Shown: positions 1-8,695, counted from the first letter of the stretch. The stretch: DNA of 64,000 bases from Bacteroidia bacterium (GCA_030432635.1 JAUIMB010000016.1:1-64000), one strand, 5' to 3'. Translations and numbers: made by a program. The notes: generated from the sequence alone by a model not told the origin.

Positions 1-220
1 TACCTCAGATGGTATTTACCAATTACAAGAAGGTGTCACAAGTAACGTTCCTGGAAGTGACGGAGCCGATCGAGGTGCTTTTGGAGGTGTGGCAGTGACC
101 AATCGCTATAATCTTTCTGGTTTGGGCGCAATACCAGTAGTTTACGAAGTGACAACAACTGGTGTTTCAGAGCCTGAAACAGGGTTGCCTGTTACTATAA
201 GAGCAAGAACCAATAACTAA
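1..220 (+). CDS. C-terminal end of a probable secreted protein (partial)
   Basis: An open frame enters from the left edge in frame 2 and ends at TAA 218-220, giving about 72 residues. The visible part is rich in Gly, Thr, Val and Asn, with few charged residues, as in beta-rich surface proteins. No sorting domain or catalytic motif is visible. It ends 7 bases before the next secreted protein gene, so the two are probably co-transcribed and functionally related. The family cannot be named from this fragment. Confidence 0.6.
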   Translation, partial: TSDGIYQLQEGVTSNVPGSDGADRGAFGGVAVTNRYNLSGLGAIPVVYEVTTTGVSEPETGLPVTIRARTNN

Positions 221-227
221 TTATGCT

Positions 228-1244
228 ATGAAACGTATTTTATTAACAGCAATCAATTTGGTTATAACAATGGGTTTCTATGCACAATCTAATGTGGTTG
301 AAATCGAGTATTTTTTGGATTCTGACCTTGGTTTTGGAATGAACAATGGGATTATAGCTCTTGCAACGCCTGATATAGATATCACCGAGGTGGTTATGGC
401 AAATATACCAAGTTCGACTTCAGTAGGATACCACAAACTCTATTTTCGGACTAGAGACGCAAGTGGCCAATGGAGCCATACGACAAGAAAGCATATCGAA
501 GTTGTAGCACCATTAACCGAGAATAACCTCTTAATGGGAGAGTATTTTATAGATGAGGATCCACAATTTGGAACAAGTACCACTACGTTTGAAATTAATC
601 CGCAAACTGAGGATGTTCAACAGGCTTTTGAAGCGCAGATTTTGGCGAACGAGACGCTTGGCTACCATAAACTTTATGGTAGGGTAATGGATTCAAATGG
701 AAATTGGAGCCATACTTTCAGAAGGCATATACAGGTGTACTTAAATCCAGAAACCAATGTTGTGGAGATTGAGTATTTTATAGTTGATGAATTTGATCAA
801 CAATTTGGAAGCAATAACGTTGTCAGTATTGCAGAGCCAGCTGAAGATGGGACATGGGAGTTCAATGTTATGGATTATCCTCAAGGCGAATATAACAATA
901 TAGCAAGTATGCCAACAGTGCTTTTTGTGAGGGTAAAGGACTCTAACAACTTGTGGTCCATAACAACTACCCTTGATGAAATTGTAGAAACAATGAGCCT
1001 TTCGGATGAATTGTTCGGAGTTGTCAATGTTAGCCCTAATCCTTTTAGAAACACCATTGAAATCAGCACCACAAGAGCCATTGCTTTAGAGCAAACCAAA
1101 GTCTATGACATCACAGGTAAGCAGGTCTATCAGTCATCTGAAGATTTAAGAACGATAGACCTAAGCCATTTACAGAGTGGAATCTATATTCTTAAGTTAA
1201 CCACAGAAAGTGAACAGGCTTCCTTTAAGATTGTAAAGCAATAA
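228..1244 (+). CDS. Secreted repeat protein with T9SS C-terminal sorting domain
   Basis: 338 residues. Residues 1-20 form a signal peptide ending in FYAQ. Three related units follow (about 22-93, 98-170 and 176-255). Each starts with an EYF(I/L)D-type strand and the first two end in GYHKLY...WSH-(T/R)-(T/R)-(K/R)-HI. The last about 75 residues look like a type A T9SS sorting domain: SPNPF, then KVYDITGKQVY, then LQSGIYILKL, ending in KIVKQ. The protein should pass the inner membrane by Sec and then be exported and anchored by T9SS. The GYHKLY repeat resembles domains common in flavobacterial surface proteins, whose function I do not know. It follows another secreted-type gene with a 7-base gap. 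Confidence 0.75.
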   Translation: MKRILLTAINLVITMGFYAQSNVVEIEYFLDSDLGFGMNNGIIALATPDIDITEVVMANIPSSTSVGYHKLYFRTRDASGQWSHTTRKHIEVVAPLTENNLLMGEYFIDEDPQFGTSTTTFEINPQTEDVQQAFEAQILANETLGYHKLYGRVMDSNGNWSHTFRRHIQVYLNPETNVVEIEYFIVDEFDQQFGSNNVVSIAEPAEDGTWEFNVMDYPQGEYNNIASMPTVLFVRVKDSNNLWSITTTLDEIVETMSLSDELFGVVNVSPNPFRNTIEISTTRAIALEQTKVYDITGKQVYQSSEDLRTIDLSHLQSGIYILKLTTESEQASFKIVKQ

Positions 1245-1263
1245 GTCGACTTTAAAATTGTGT

Positions 1264-1295
1264 AAAAACCATCTCTTCCTGAGATGGTTTTTTTT
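1264..1295 (+). terminator. Rho-independent terminator of the secreted-protein pair
   Basis: AAAAACCATCTC, loop TTCCT, GAGATGG, then nine T. It lies 20 bases after the stop at 1244 and ends the upstream operon just before the priA promoter box. Confidence 0.85.
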
Positions 1296-1307
1296 GTGCA
1301 AACCCAT

Positions 1308-1315
1308 TACCTTTG
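1308..1315 (+). promoter_or_regulatory. Bacteroidota -7 box (TACCTTTG) for priA
   Basis: Exact match to TAnnTTTG, only four bases before the GTG codon at 1320. With the usual spacing the transcript would begin at or next to the start codon, so the mRNA may be leaderless. The truncated haemoglobin gene has the same arrangement. Confidence 0.6.
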
Positions 1316-1319
1316 GCAT

Positions 1320-3770
1320 GTGAAACATTATATCAATGTCATACTGCCAATTCCATTAGAAAAGAGCTTTACTTATGCTATTACAAATGCCGAAGCTGAG
1401 TTTCTAAAACCAGGCATGCGTGTATCTGTACCTTTTGGTAAATCAAAGATCTATACGGCATTGGTTATCGAGATCCACACTATTGCACCTTTGGTATATG
1501 AGGCAAAGGACATTCACCAGATCCTGGATGATACGCCAATCATGACACCAATACAGTTAGAGCATTGGTCGTGGATATCAAAATATTATATGTGTACTTT
1601 GGGAGAGGTGATGCGTGCAGCCTTGCCCAATGCCTTTATTTTGGAGAGTGAAACGGTCATCAGTAGAAAGTCCGATGTAGAAATTAACGATCAAGATCTG
1701 GAAGATGATGAATTTATTGTATTTGAGGCGTTACATCACCAATCTTCCTTGAAAATTCAGGATTTGATGGCAATCCTGGATAAAAAAAATGTACTGCCTG
1801 TCATTAAGCGCCTGTTGGAAAAAAAGGTCATTTCGGTGAAGGAGGAAATTTATGAGAAGTATAAGCCGAAATTAGTTCGATATGTAAAATTGAATTCATC
1901 CTACAGCTCGGAAAATGAACTACAACAACTATTGGATGATTTATCGAGAGCACCAAAGCAACGCGACGTTTTAATGACCTTATTTTCGATTTCTGCTAAG
2001 ACCAAAGCACCAGTGAAAGTTTCAGAATTATCAGCAGTAAGCAATGCCTCAGCGTCGGTCGTGAAAGCATTGATCGACAAGAATATTTTGGAGGAATACC
2101 ATATCCAAACCGATCGTATTCAGTATTTAGGCGATGTAAAAGAAGCTTCTAAACATTTGAATAAACATCAAACTTGTGCTTTAGATGAAATAACAAAATC
2201 ATTTGAAAAACAGAATATTACATTGTTTCATGGTGTTACGTCATCTGGTAAGACTGAGGTCTATGTGAAACTTATAGAAGAACAGCTTAAGCGGAAGCAG
2301 CAAGTACTTTATTTATTGCCTGAAATAGCCTTGACGACACAGCTTGTGGAGCGCCTTCAGAATTATTTTGGTGAGCAGGTTGTGGTGTACCATAGCAAAT
2401 ATTCGTCCAATGAACGTGTCGAAGTGTGGAACAACGTTTTGCAGAATTCACCACAGGCGCAAGTTATATTGGGAGCTCGATCAGCGGTTTTATTGCCATT
2501 CCATAAATTGGGATTGGTAATCGTTGATGAAGAGCATGAGTCTTCCTTTAAGCAGTTTGATCCAGCGCCTAGGTATCATGCTCGAGATACAGCAATAGTT
2601 TTGGCGAGTATGTTTAAGTGTAAAACCGTGTTGGGTTCTGCAACACCGAGTCTTGAAAGTTATTATAATGCCATGCAAGGCAAATACGGTTTGGTTGAGC
2701 TTAACCAGCGCTACAATAATGTCCTTATGCCAGAGATAGAGTTGGTGGATGTCAAAGACAAACACAAGCGAAAGCAAATGCAAGGTCATTTTAGCGATCG
2801 TTTAATTGAGGAAATGAATGAAACCTTGAAAAATGGCGGTCAGGTTATTCTATTTCAGAATAGACGTGGTTTTTCTCCAATTGTTGAATGCAACTCCTGT
2901 GGCCATTCGCCTCAATGTCCCAATTGCGATGTCAGCTTGACGTTCCACCAATATCGAAATCAATTACGCTGTCATTATTGTGGCTATAATGTGGTTCTGC
3001 CGAAAACGTGTGAGGCTTGTGGAAGTGTTGAGGTGGACGCTAAAGGTTTAGGCACTGAACAGGTTGAACAAGAGGTGAAAGGATTGTTTCCGCAGTATCA
3101 TGTGGTGCGTATGGACCTGGATACCACTAGGGGGAAGCATGGTTACGAAAAAATCATTACGGCCTTAGAGCAAGGAGAAATAGATATTTTGGTTGGAACG
3201 CAAATGCTCACCAAAGGATTGGATTTCAGAAACGTAAAGTTAGTTGGTGTGATGAATGCGGATAATTTGCTGAATTTCCCTGATTTTAGGGCTCATGAGC
3301 GCAGCTATCAGTTGATGGCTCAGGTTTCTGGACGAGCTGGACGAACGGATGAACGAGGAAAAGTATTGATACAAACGTACAATCCGTACCACAGGATCTT
3401 GCAACAGGTCTCGACGAATGATTACAAACAGATGTACAAGGAACAGCTTGATGACAGGCATGTTTATAAATACCCTCCATTGTTTAGGATGGTTAGGCTT
3501 ACGTTTAAGCATAAAGATTACCAAAAGGTTAACGTAGGAGCAGAGTGGTATGCCAAATCTCTACGAATGGTTTTTGGTCAACATGTGCTTGGGCCAGAGT
3601 TTCCGCCTGTGGCGAGGATACGGAATCAGTATTTAAAACATATCTTGATTAAGATTCCGCCTGGTCAGTCGTTAGTCAAAACCAAGGAGGCTATTCGTAA
3701 GATCAACACCAGTTTTTTGAGTGTCAAAGCGTATAGATCAATTCGAGTTGTGATTAATGTGGATAATTAA
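1320..3770 (+). CDS. priA: Primosomal protein N' (replication restart helicase PriA)
   Basis: 816 residues from GTG 1320. PriA is a 3'-5' DNA helicase that reloads the replisome at stalled forks. Visible are the N-terminal DNA-binding domain (INVILPIPLEKSFTY), Walker A (GVTSSGKTE), the DEEH box, and eight Cys in CxxC pairs in the zinc-binding insertion (CNSCGH, CPNCD, CHYCG, CEACG). The helicase VI motif is VSGRAGRT. An ATG at 1284 lies in the same frame but sits inside the upstream terminator hairpin and before the promoter box, so I reject it as the start. GTG 1320 places the conserved INVILPIPL strand at the expected N-terminus. It is probably monocistronic. Confidence 0.95.
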   Translation: MKHYINVILPIPLEKSFTYAITNAEAEFLKPGMRVSVPFGKSKIYTALVIEIHTIAPLVYEAKDIHQILDDTPIMTPIQLEHWSWISKYYMCTLGEVMRAALPNAFILESETVISRKSDVEINDQDLEDDEFIVFEALHHQSSLKIQDLMAILDKKNVLPVIKRLLEKKVISVKEEIYEKYKPKLVRYVKLNSSYSSENELQQLLDDLSRAPKQRDVLMTLFSISAKTKAPVKVSELSAVSNASASVVKALIDKNILEEYHIQTDRIQYLGDVKEASKHLNKHQTCALDEITKSFEKQNITLFHGVTSSGKTEVYVKLIEEQLKRKQQVLYLLPEIALTTQLVERLQNYFGEQVVVYHSKYSSNERVEVWNNVLQNSPQAQVILGARSAVLLPFHKLGLVIVDEEHESSFKQFDPAPRYHARDTAIVLASMFKCKTVLGSATPSLESYYNAMQGKYGLVELNQRYNNVLMPEIELVDVKDKHKRKQMQGHFSDRLIEEMNETLKNGGQVILFQNRRGFSPIVECNSCGHSPQCPNCDVSLTFHQYRNQLRCHYCGYNVVLPKTCEACGSVEVDAKGLGTEQVEQEVKGLFPQYHVVRMDLDTTRGKHGYEKIITALEQGEIDILVGTQMLTKGLDFRNVKLVGVMNADNLLNFPDFRAHERSYQLMAQVSGRAGRTDERGKVLIQTYNPYHRILQQVSTNDYKQMYKEQLDDRHVYKYPPLFRMVRLTFKHKDYQKVNVGAEWYAKSLRMVFGQHVLGPEFPPVARIRNQYLKHILIKIPPGQSLVKTKEAIRKINTSFLSVKAYRSIRVVINVDN

Positions 3771-3851
3771 TAATATACTGATATTTAATTGATTATATGG
3801 TTTATTTAAATAACAACATTAATTATTGTAATTAATGGATGCGGACTAAAA

Positions 3852-3881
3852 AAAATCCCACTCAGATTTGAGTGGGATTTT
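3852..3881. terminator. Bidirectional terminator between priA and the LytTR regulator
   Basis: A 13-bp stem (AAAATCCCACTCA / TGAGTGGGATTTT) with a 4-base loop. The T tract is eight long on the minus strand and four long on the plus strand. It sits between convergent genes and should end both transcripts, with the stronger signal for the minus-strand gene. Confidence 0.8.
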
Positions 3882-3994
3882 AAATATAAAGTGTCTTAGG
3901 GCAATAAGAGCGTTTCTAAAAGTAGACAATCATTAAGCTAATCAATTAGAAAATTTAAAAGTTATGTCCTTTAAACGAAAGTCTTAATTGCCTT

Positions 3995-4690
3995 TTAAAT
4001 GTTATTCAAAGCATCCACAAGTTGGGTCTTCTTGTTTCTACTAAGAGGAATCTCATAAGCGCCAACTTCTACGTTTTTGCTGTTAAATCTATCGACCTTG
4101 TCTAAATTGACGATATATGATTTATGGATTCTTAAAAATTTACCTTCTGGTAATTCCTTCTCAAAAGCTTTCATTGTAGATAAAACGACCAAGCTATTTT
4201 CTTCAGTGACTAATTTAACGTAGTCGCCAAGGGCTTCAATCCATTTAATATCCTTAATGTATACTTTTCTTTTCTTTAAGTTACTTTTGACGAAAATATG
4301 TTCGCCATCGGTTTCGTTGAAGTCAAGCTTTAATTTATGCTGCTCAAGCGCTTTTTCTACCGATGTGTTAAATCGTTCCCTAGTGATAGGTTTCTGTAGG
4401 TAGTCAGTGGCATCATAATTAAAAGCTTTAAACGCGTATTCAGTTTTACCTGTAACAAAAATAATTTGGGGTTTGTTGTTGAGCACGTCGAGCAACTCAA
4501 AACCATTTAGAACTGGCATCTCAATATCAAGGAAGATCAAATCGACCTTGTGAGTGTTAAGTCCGTTCTTGGTTTCCAAGGCGCTACTGTATTCCGCGAT
4601 AAGGTTCAGCGAACTATGATTCTCAATTAATTTGACAATCGATAGCCGTTGGATCGCAGAATCGTCAACTACTACACAGTTTAAAGTCAT
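3995..4690 (-). CDS. LytTR-family response regulator (AlgR/YpdB type)
   Basis: 231 residues. The N-terminal receiver domain (about 1-118) shows the acidic pair D9/D10, phospho-acceptor Asp55 in IFLDIEMP, Thr80 and Lys100 in LQKP. The C-terminal LytTR DNA-binding domain (about 128-230) shows FVKSNLKKRKVYI, WIEALGDYVKL and FLRIHKSYIVN. Such proteins normally act with a LytS/YpdA-type sensor kinase and bind direct repeats in promoters. No kinase gene is adjacent, so it is an orphan here and its partner and targets are unknown. It is transcribed away from the ribosomal protein operon. Confidence 0.9.
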   Translation of the reverse strand: MTLNCVVVDDSAIQRLSIVKLIENHSSLNLIAEYSSALETKNGLNTHKVDLIFLDIEMPVLNGFELLDVLNNKPQIIFVTGKTEYAFKAFNYDATDYLQKPITRERFNTSVEKALEQHKLKLDFNETDGEHIFVKSNLKKRKVYIKDIKWIEALGDYVKLVTEENSLVVLSTMKAFEKELPEGKFLRIHKSYIVNLDKVDRFNSKNVEVGAYEIPLSRNKKTQLVDALNNI

Positions 4691-4828
4691 AACATTATTG
4701 TATTTTTAGGTTAAGATATCGACAATAGTACAAAAAATTCGGTTAAAAACCAAAAAACATCGGTAAAGTGTTAATTTTAACAAAATTTTAAGAAATTTAA
4801 AATCTCCAAAAATTTATAAACAAAAACA

Positions 4829-4859
4829 TTGCCAAAAATAGAATTAATACCTATTTTTG
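4829..4859 (+). promoter_or_regulatory. Promoter of the rpsF-rpsR-rplI operon
   Basis: TTG at 4829-4831 and TATTTTTG at 4852-4859, separated by 20 bases, matching the -33/-7 architecture of Bacteroidota. The predicted start of transcription lies just before 4870, about 25 bases upstream of the rpsF ATG. Confidence 0.75.
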
Positions 4860-4891
4860 CACTCATTTTTAACACAATACATAGAATTTTT

Positions 4892-5230
4892 ATGAATCAT
4901 TATGAAACTGTTTTCATCTTAAATCCCGTTTTATCTGAAGAACAGATAAAGGAGACAGTAAAGAAATATGAAGATTTTCTTGTTTCTAGAGGAGCAAAGA
5001 TGGTAGCCAAGGAAGATTGGGGCTTGAAAAAATTGGCATACCCAATCCAAAACAAAAAAAGTGGATTCTACCACTTATTTGAGTATACTGTTGACGGAGA
5101 AGTAATCGATCCGTTGGAAGTTGAGTTTAGACGTGATGAGCGTTTTATGCGATACCTAACAGTAAAATTAGACAAGCATGCGATTGCTTGGGCAGAAAAG
5201 AGAAGAACTAGAAACAAACAAAACGCGTAA
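4892..5230 (+). CDS. rpsF: 30S ribosomal protein S6
   Basis: 112 residues from ATG 4892, beginning [10 protein letters not shown] as is standard for S6. S6 binds S18 on the platform of the small subunit. A longer reading from TTG 4829 would start within the -33 element, upstream of the promoter, so it is rejected. The conserved YxxxxILxP start, the [10 protein letters not shown] strand and the basic C-terminal tail (RRTRNKQNA) are present. It is the first gene of the S6-S18-L9 operon, with 2 bases to rpsR. Confidence 0.97.
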   Translation: MNHYETVFILNPVLSEEQIKETVKKYEDFLVSRGAKMVAKEDWGLKKLAYPIQNKKSGFYHLFEYTVDGEVIDPLEVEFRRDERFMRYLTVKLDKHAIAWAEKRRTRNKQNA

Positions 5231-5232
5231 TT

Positions 5233-5529
5233 ATGTCTTCAATTGAACAACAAGCAAAAGGAAAAAAAGACGGAGAAATTAGATATTTGACTCCGTTGAA
5301 CATCGATACGAGTAAAACGAAGAAATATTGTCGTTTTCAAAAATCTGGAATCAAGTATGTAGATTATAAAGATCCAGACTGGTTATTAGGTTTCGTAAAC
5401 GAACAAGGCAAAATTTTACCTAGACGTTTAACAGGAACATCATTAAAATACCAAAGAAAAGTTTCTGTTGCCATCAAAAGAGCGCGTCACTTAGCATTGA
5501 TGCCTTACGTAGCAGATTTATTAAAATAA
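5233..5529 (+). CDS. rpsR: 30S ribosomal protein S18
   Basis: 98 residues. It shows the S18 core: KYCRF, then [10 protein letters not shown] and [20 protein letters not shown]18 pairs with S6 on the 30S platform. It follows rpsF by 2 bases and precedes rplI by 13. A Cys is kept in KYCRF, but no paired zinc motif is present. Confidence 0.97.
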   Translation: MSSIEQQAKGKKDGEIRYLTPLNIDTSKTKKYCRFQKSGIKYVDYKDPDWLLGFVNEQGKILPRRLTGTSLKYQRKVSVAIKRARHLALMPYVADLLK

Positions 5530-5542
5530 AATACCAAGACCT

Positions 5543-6004
5543 ATGGAACTTATATTAAAACAAGACGTTGAGAACTTAGGATTTAAAGACGATATTGTAA
5601 CAGTTAAGAACGGTTATGGTAGAAATTTTTTAATTCCTCAAGGACATGCGGTAATGGCTACAGCTTCTGCAAAAAAAGTATTAGCCGAGACATTAAAGCA
5701 AAGAGCTTATAAGGAAAAAACAATTATCGAGGAAGCTGAAAAAACAGCCCAAGCTTTAAAAGCCTTAGAAATCAAGATTGCTGCAAAAGCAGGAACTGGT
5801 GCTACTGCTGGTGATAAATTATTTGGTTCTATTACCAACATGGATTTAGCCAATGCACTGAAAAATGAAGGGCATGACGTTGATAGAAAGTACATCTCTA
5901 TTGTAGGTGGTAATATCAAACGTTTAGGTCAATATGAGGCTGCCATTAGATTACATAGATCTGTGACAGTTGATATGACTTTTGAGGTTATTGCCGAAGC
6001 TTAA
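5543..6004 (+). CDS. rplI: 50S ribosomal protein L9
   Basis: 153 residues, close to the usual 148-150. The N-terminal rRNA-binding domain is clear (MELILKQDVENLGFKDDIV, then VKNGYGRNFLIPQG). A long helix of about 35 residues and the C-terminal domain (KLFGSIT, then AIRLHRSVTVDMTFEV) follow. It is the last gene of the operon, closed by the hairpin at 6025. Confidence 0.97.
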   Translation: MELILKQDVENLGFKDDIVTVKNGYGRNFLIPQGHAVMATASAKKVLAETLKQRAYKEKTIIEEAEKTAQALKALEIKIAAKAGTGATAGDKLFGSITNMDLANALKNEGHDVDRKYISIVGGNIKRLGQYEAAIRLHRSVTVDMTFEVIAEA

Positions 6005-6024
6005 TTCTCAATGACATTATAACT

Positions 6025-6055
6025 AAAGCCTCAGTAATTTTACTGAGGCTTTTTC
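6025..6055 (+). terminator. Terminator of the rpsF-rpsR-rplI operon
   Basis: AAAGCCTCAGTA, loop ATTT, TACTGAGGCTTTTT: a perfect 12-bp stem followed by Ts, 20 bases after the rplI stop. Confidence 0.9.
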
Positions 6056-6073
6056 AATACTCACATTTTAGTG

Positions 6074-6547
6074 ATGAAATATTCAAGACTAACAAAGGAA
6101 CAATTTGAAGAACTGCACCAAGAGTTTATCAACTTTTTGGCGACACAGTCCATTACTGCTGAAGAATGGACAGATATTAAGGCTAATAAACCTGAAGTTG
6201 CAGAACAGGAGCTTGATGTGTTTAGTGATTTGATATGGGAAGGCGTACTTTCAAAAGTTGAATACCTCGAGCATATTTCGCCGCAACAAATGCATTTGTT
6301 CCATTGTACTGAAAAACATATGCGGCTAATTGCCCTGAAAATCAAGGCTTCTGATATCGACATAACAACCAAGGAAGGTTATGACTGGTTTAGGGATAAC
6401 CTACTTTCTGACGATGTTGAATTCTTCACGGCAAAAAAAGACTATTCTGAAGATAAGGGCTCGGATAAATTCAAGCTAATCCAAGAAGGTGCAAATATCA
6501 CTAAAGGACAATTGTATAGGTATTTCGAAGAGCTTGTGAGTGCTTAA
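6074..6547 (+). CDS. Conserved flavobacterial protein, DUF6495-like
   Basis: 157 residues from ATG 6074; the GTG immediately before it is less likely. It is an acidic, mostly helical cytoplasmic protein with no signal peptide or membrane segment. The text around QELDVFSDLIWEGVL and HISPQQMHLFHC is what I remember as the DUF6495 family of Flavobacteriaceae. No catalytic motif is evident and function is unknown. It lies directly behind the ribosomal operon terminator and converges with the acetyltransferase gene, 3 bases apart. Confidence 0.75.
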   Translation: MKYSRLTKEQFEELHQEFINFLATQSITAEEWTDIKANKPEVAEQELDVFSDLIWEGVLSKVEYLEHISPQQMHLFHCTEKHMRLIALKIKASDIDITTKEGYDWFRDNLLSDDVEFFTAKKDYSEDKGSDKFKLIQEGANITKGQLYRYFEELVSA

Positions 6548-6550
6548 TGC

Positions 6551-7129
6551 CTATTCCGCAAGGTTACGTTTTATTTCGCATGGACTGCCATAGGCTAGTA
6601 CATTGTCAGGAATGGATTTAGTGACCACGCTACCAGCACCAATAGTGACATTGTTTCCAATGGTCACGCCAGGGCAAATAATTGAATTGCCACCTATCCA
6701 TACATTGTCACCTATGGTAACTGGTTTGGTAAACGTGCGATAGCGTGCTTTATGGTTCTGCTCAACAATACGCTCAGAGGCACGAACGGGATGGCTTGCT
6801 GTATATATTTGAACATAAGGGGCTATCAGTCCATTCTTGCCAATCACTATTTTATTGTTGTCTAAAAACATACAATTGGTATTTACAAAAGTGTTGTCTC
6901 CAATTGAGATATTTTCTCCATAATCACAGAAAAAAGGAGCTTCAATCCAAATATCCTTGCCTTTAAATTCGAGCAAATCACTCAACATGCGTTCGCGTTG
7001 TTCCAATAACTCCGAGTCAAGTTCATTGTAAGCTTTTATCAATGCTCTTGCTTTATGGTACATCTTCAATAATTCCTTGTCTCTAGAATCATAAAAATCA
7101 CCATTAAGCATTTTTTCTTTTTCTGTCAC
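6551..7129 (-). CDS. Maltose/galactoside-type O-acetyltransferase (hexapeptide repeat)
   Basis: 192 residues. It transfers acetyl from acetyl-CoA to a sugar hydroxyl; the true acceptor is unknown. The N-terminal Mac domain (about 4-55, starting KEKMLNGDFY) precedes a left-handed beta helix of hexapeptide repeats (IGDNT, IGKNG, IGDNVWIGGNSII, IGNNVTIGAGSVV). His113 in TASHPV matches the catalytic His of galactoside acetyltransferase. It stands alone, converging with the upstream small gene. Length and order match the LbH_MAT_GAT family closely. Confidence 0.9.
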   Translation of the reverse strand: MTEKEKMLNGDFYDSRDKELLKMYHKARALIKAYNELDSELLEQRERMLSDLLEFKGKDIWIEAPFFCDYGENISIGDNTFVNTNCMFLDNNKIVIGKNGLIAPYVQIYTASHPVRASERIVEQNHKARYRTFTKPVTIGDNVWIGGNSIICPGVTIGNNVTIGAGSVVTKSIPDNVLAYGSPCEIKRNLAE

Positions 7130-7190
7130 AATAGTAAAAAATTAGGCTAATACCCTTTTCAGGGTATCTGGTGTGAATAATGAACAGCTT

Positions 7191-8429
7191 TTATTCATAG
7201 CGTAAGGATTCCACAGGATCCAGCTTAGCAGCCTTAACTGCTGGCATTAAACCAGAAATGATAGCTACAATAAAGGTAATGACAACAGCACTTATCATCG
7301 CAAACCATGGTGTCGTAAATTTAAATCCTAGTCCAGCAGAAATTCCCCAACCTGCTAGTATTCCAAATAATATTCCGAAAAACCCACCCAATTGACTGAT
7401 GATGATCGTTTCTATTAAGAATTGATATGCGATGGTTTTCCTTTTGGCACCTAGGGCTTTCCGAACACCAATTTCCCGTGTTCTTTCAGAAACTGAAACC
7501 AACATCATGTTAAGTAAGGCGATCGTAGAACCGAAAATGGTGATGATGCCTATAACCCAAGCAATCTTGTTCAAGATACTGGTCATTTCACCAACTCGGT
7601 TAATCAGGTCATCACTGCGCTCTATACCGAAATTATTTTCCTCTATGGGATTGAGGCCTCTAATATTTCTAAACAATAAAATAGCATCATCCTGCGCACC
7701 TTCAAGCATGTCTTTTTTATCTGCTTTGACACTTAAGCTGTAATTAATGTTTGGGTTGGTAAAAATCGTGCGAGCCTTTTGCAGTGGCATCAAGACCCGT
7801 AAATCCTGATTGTTTCCAAACGTTGAGCCTTTTTCCTTTAAAACACCAATAACCTTGAACTTTGCACCTCTGATGCTTATGGTCTTATCAAGTGGGTTTA
7901 CATCATTCAATAGAGCTTTTCTTAAGTCACTGCCTATCACACAAACACTATTGCTGTTTTCGACATCGAAGTAATTGAGCGAACGACCCAGTTCGAGCTC
8001 TAGCCCAGAATTGGTAATGTAGTTTTCATTGACACCATATACTTGAACTTCAGGGTCGGTTTTTTCATTTTCATATTTAACCTCTGCTGCTCGTGTTCCC
8101 AAAAAGGAAATCGACGTTTTGGTAAACGGAAAATTATAGGTGTCTTTAAATTGTTTCACTTGCCTGTAATTGATAACAGGGTTTATTTTTTGAGCATCAT
8201 CGCCTCGTCGTTGCGTGTTAAACTCATAACGCTGGATATTGAAGGTGTTGGCTCCCATGGACGAAAAGTCACTGGAAATGGTATTTTGAAGTGCAGATAC
8301 AGCACTAAGAATACAAACTAAAGCTAAAATGCCTATTGCAATAATTATGATCGTTAGTATGGTGCGAAGTAACTGACTTTTAATAGAATCAAAGGCGATT
8401 CTGATATTTTCCCGAACTAATGAAAACAT
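7191..8429 (-). CDS. MacB/FtsX-like ABC transporter permease
   Basis: 412 residues. An N-terminal membrane helix (about 18-42, rich in I and L) is followed by a large periplasmic MacB-type core domain (about 50-270) and three C-terminal helices ending with the FtsX signature (SERTREIGVRKALGAKR, then VKAAKLDPVESLRYE). Such permeases transmit ATP hydrolysis to periplasmic or outer membrane processes: lipoprotein release, efflux or peptide export. No ATPase gene lies next to it, so the partner must be encoded elsewhere. Substrate unknown. Confidence 0.9.
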   Translation of the reverse strand: MFSLVRENIRIAFDSIKSQLLRTILTIIIIAIGILALVCILSAVSALQNTISSDFSSMGANTFNIQRYEFNTQRRGDDAQKINPVINYRQVKQFKDTYNFPFTKTSISFLGTRAAEVKYENEKTDPEVQVYGVNENYITNSGLELELGRSLNYFDVENSNSVCVIGSDLRKALLNDVNPLDKTISIRGAKFKVIGVLKEKGSTFGNNQDLRVLMPLQKARTIFTNPNINYSLSVKADKKDMLEGAQDDAILLFRNIRGLNPIEENNFGIERSDDLINRVGEMTSILNKIAWVIGIITIFGSTIALLNMMLVSVSERTREIGVRKALGAKRKTIAYQFLIETIIISQLGGFFGILFGILAGWGISAGLGFKFTTPWFAMISAVVITFIVAIISGLMPAVKAAKLDPVESLRYE

Positions 8430-8533
8430 AGTAAACCTGACTTGAGTTGGTTGCGCTTTACAGTAAGACTACAAAACACGCATAAAGTTACTATAAAATT
8501 AAAATATGTTTCGAATGCGTTTAAAATTTGTGA

Positions 8534-8541
8534 TATTTTTG
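8534..8541 (+). promoter_or_regulatory. -7 box (TATTTTTG) for hisS
   Basis: Exact TAnnTTTG match, 154 bases before the hisS ATG, implying an unusually long leader of about 150 bases. Confidence 0.5.
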
Positions 8542-8608
8542 TGAAGCGCAGTTGGGCAGTTTAAAACAGACGAGTAAATCTGAGCTCTGTCAACTCATGG
8601 ATAAGCCG

Positions 8609-8637
8609 TCAAGAAACCTTAAATGTCGCTTTCTTGA
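8609..8637 (+). promoter_or_regulatory. Stem-loop in the hisS leader
   Basis: TCAAGAAA at 8609-8616 pairs perfectly with TTTCTTGA at 8630-8637. A second small stem (CTTCTT/AAGAAG, 8674-8689) ends 6 bases before the ATG. A 15-codon frame (8597-8644) overlaps the first stem but has no His codons. Regulatory role is inferred only. Confidence 0.35.
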
Positions 8638-8695
8638 TGCGTAAATATAGCTTTTATAACTAAACAAAGAACTCTTCTTTTTCAAGAAGCATATT

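Noticed and set aside
1284-1319. Upstream in-frame ATG for priA
   Set aside because: It lies inside the hairpin and T tract of the upstream terminator and before the -7 box, and the extra residues do not resemble PriA.
4829-4891. N-terminal extension of rpsF from TTG 4829
   Set aside because: It overlaps the -33 and -7 elements, and S6 proteins start at the MNHYETV segment.
8597-8644. His-rich leader peptide for attenuation of hisS
   Set aside because: The only leader frame (15 codons) has no His codons.
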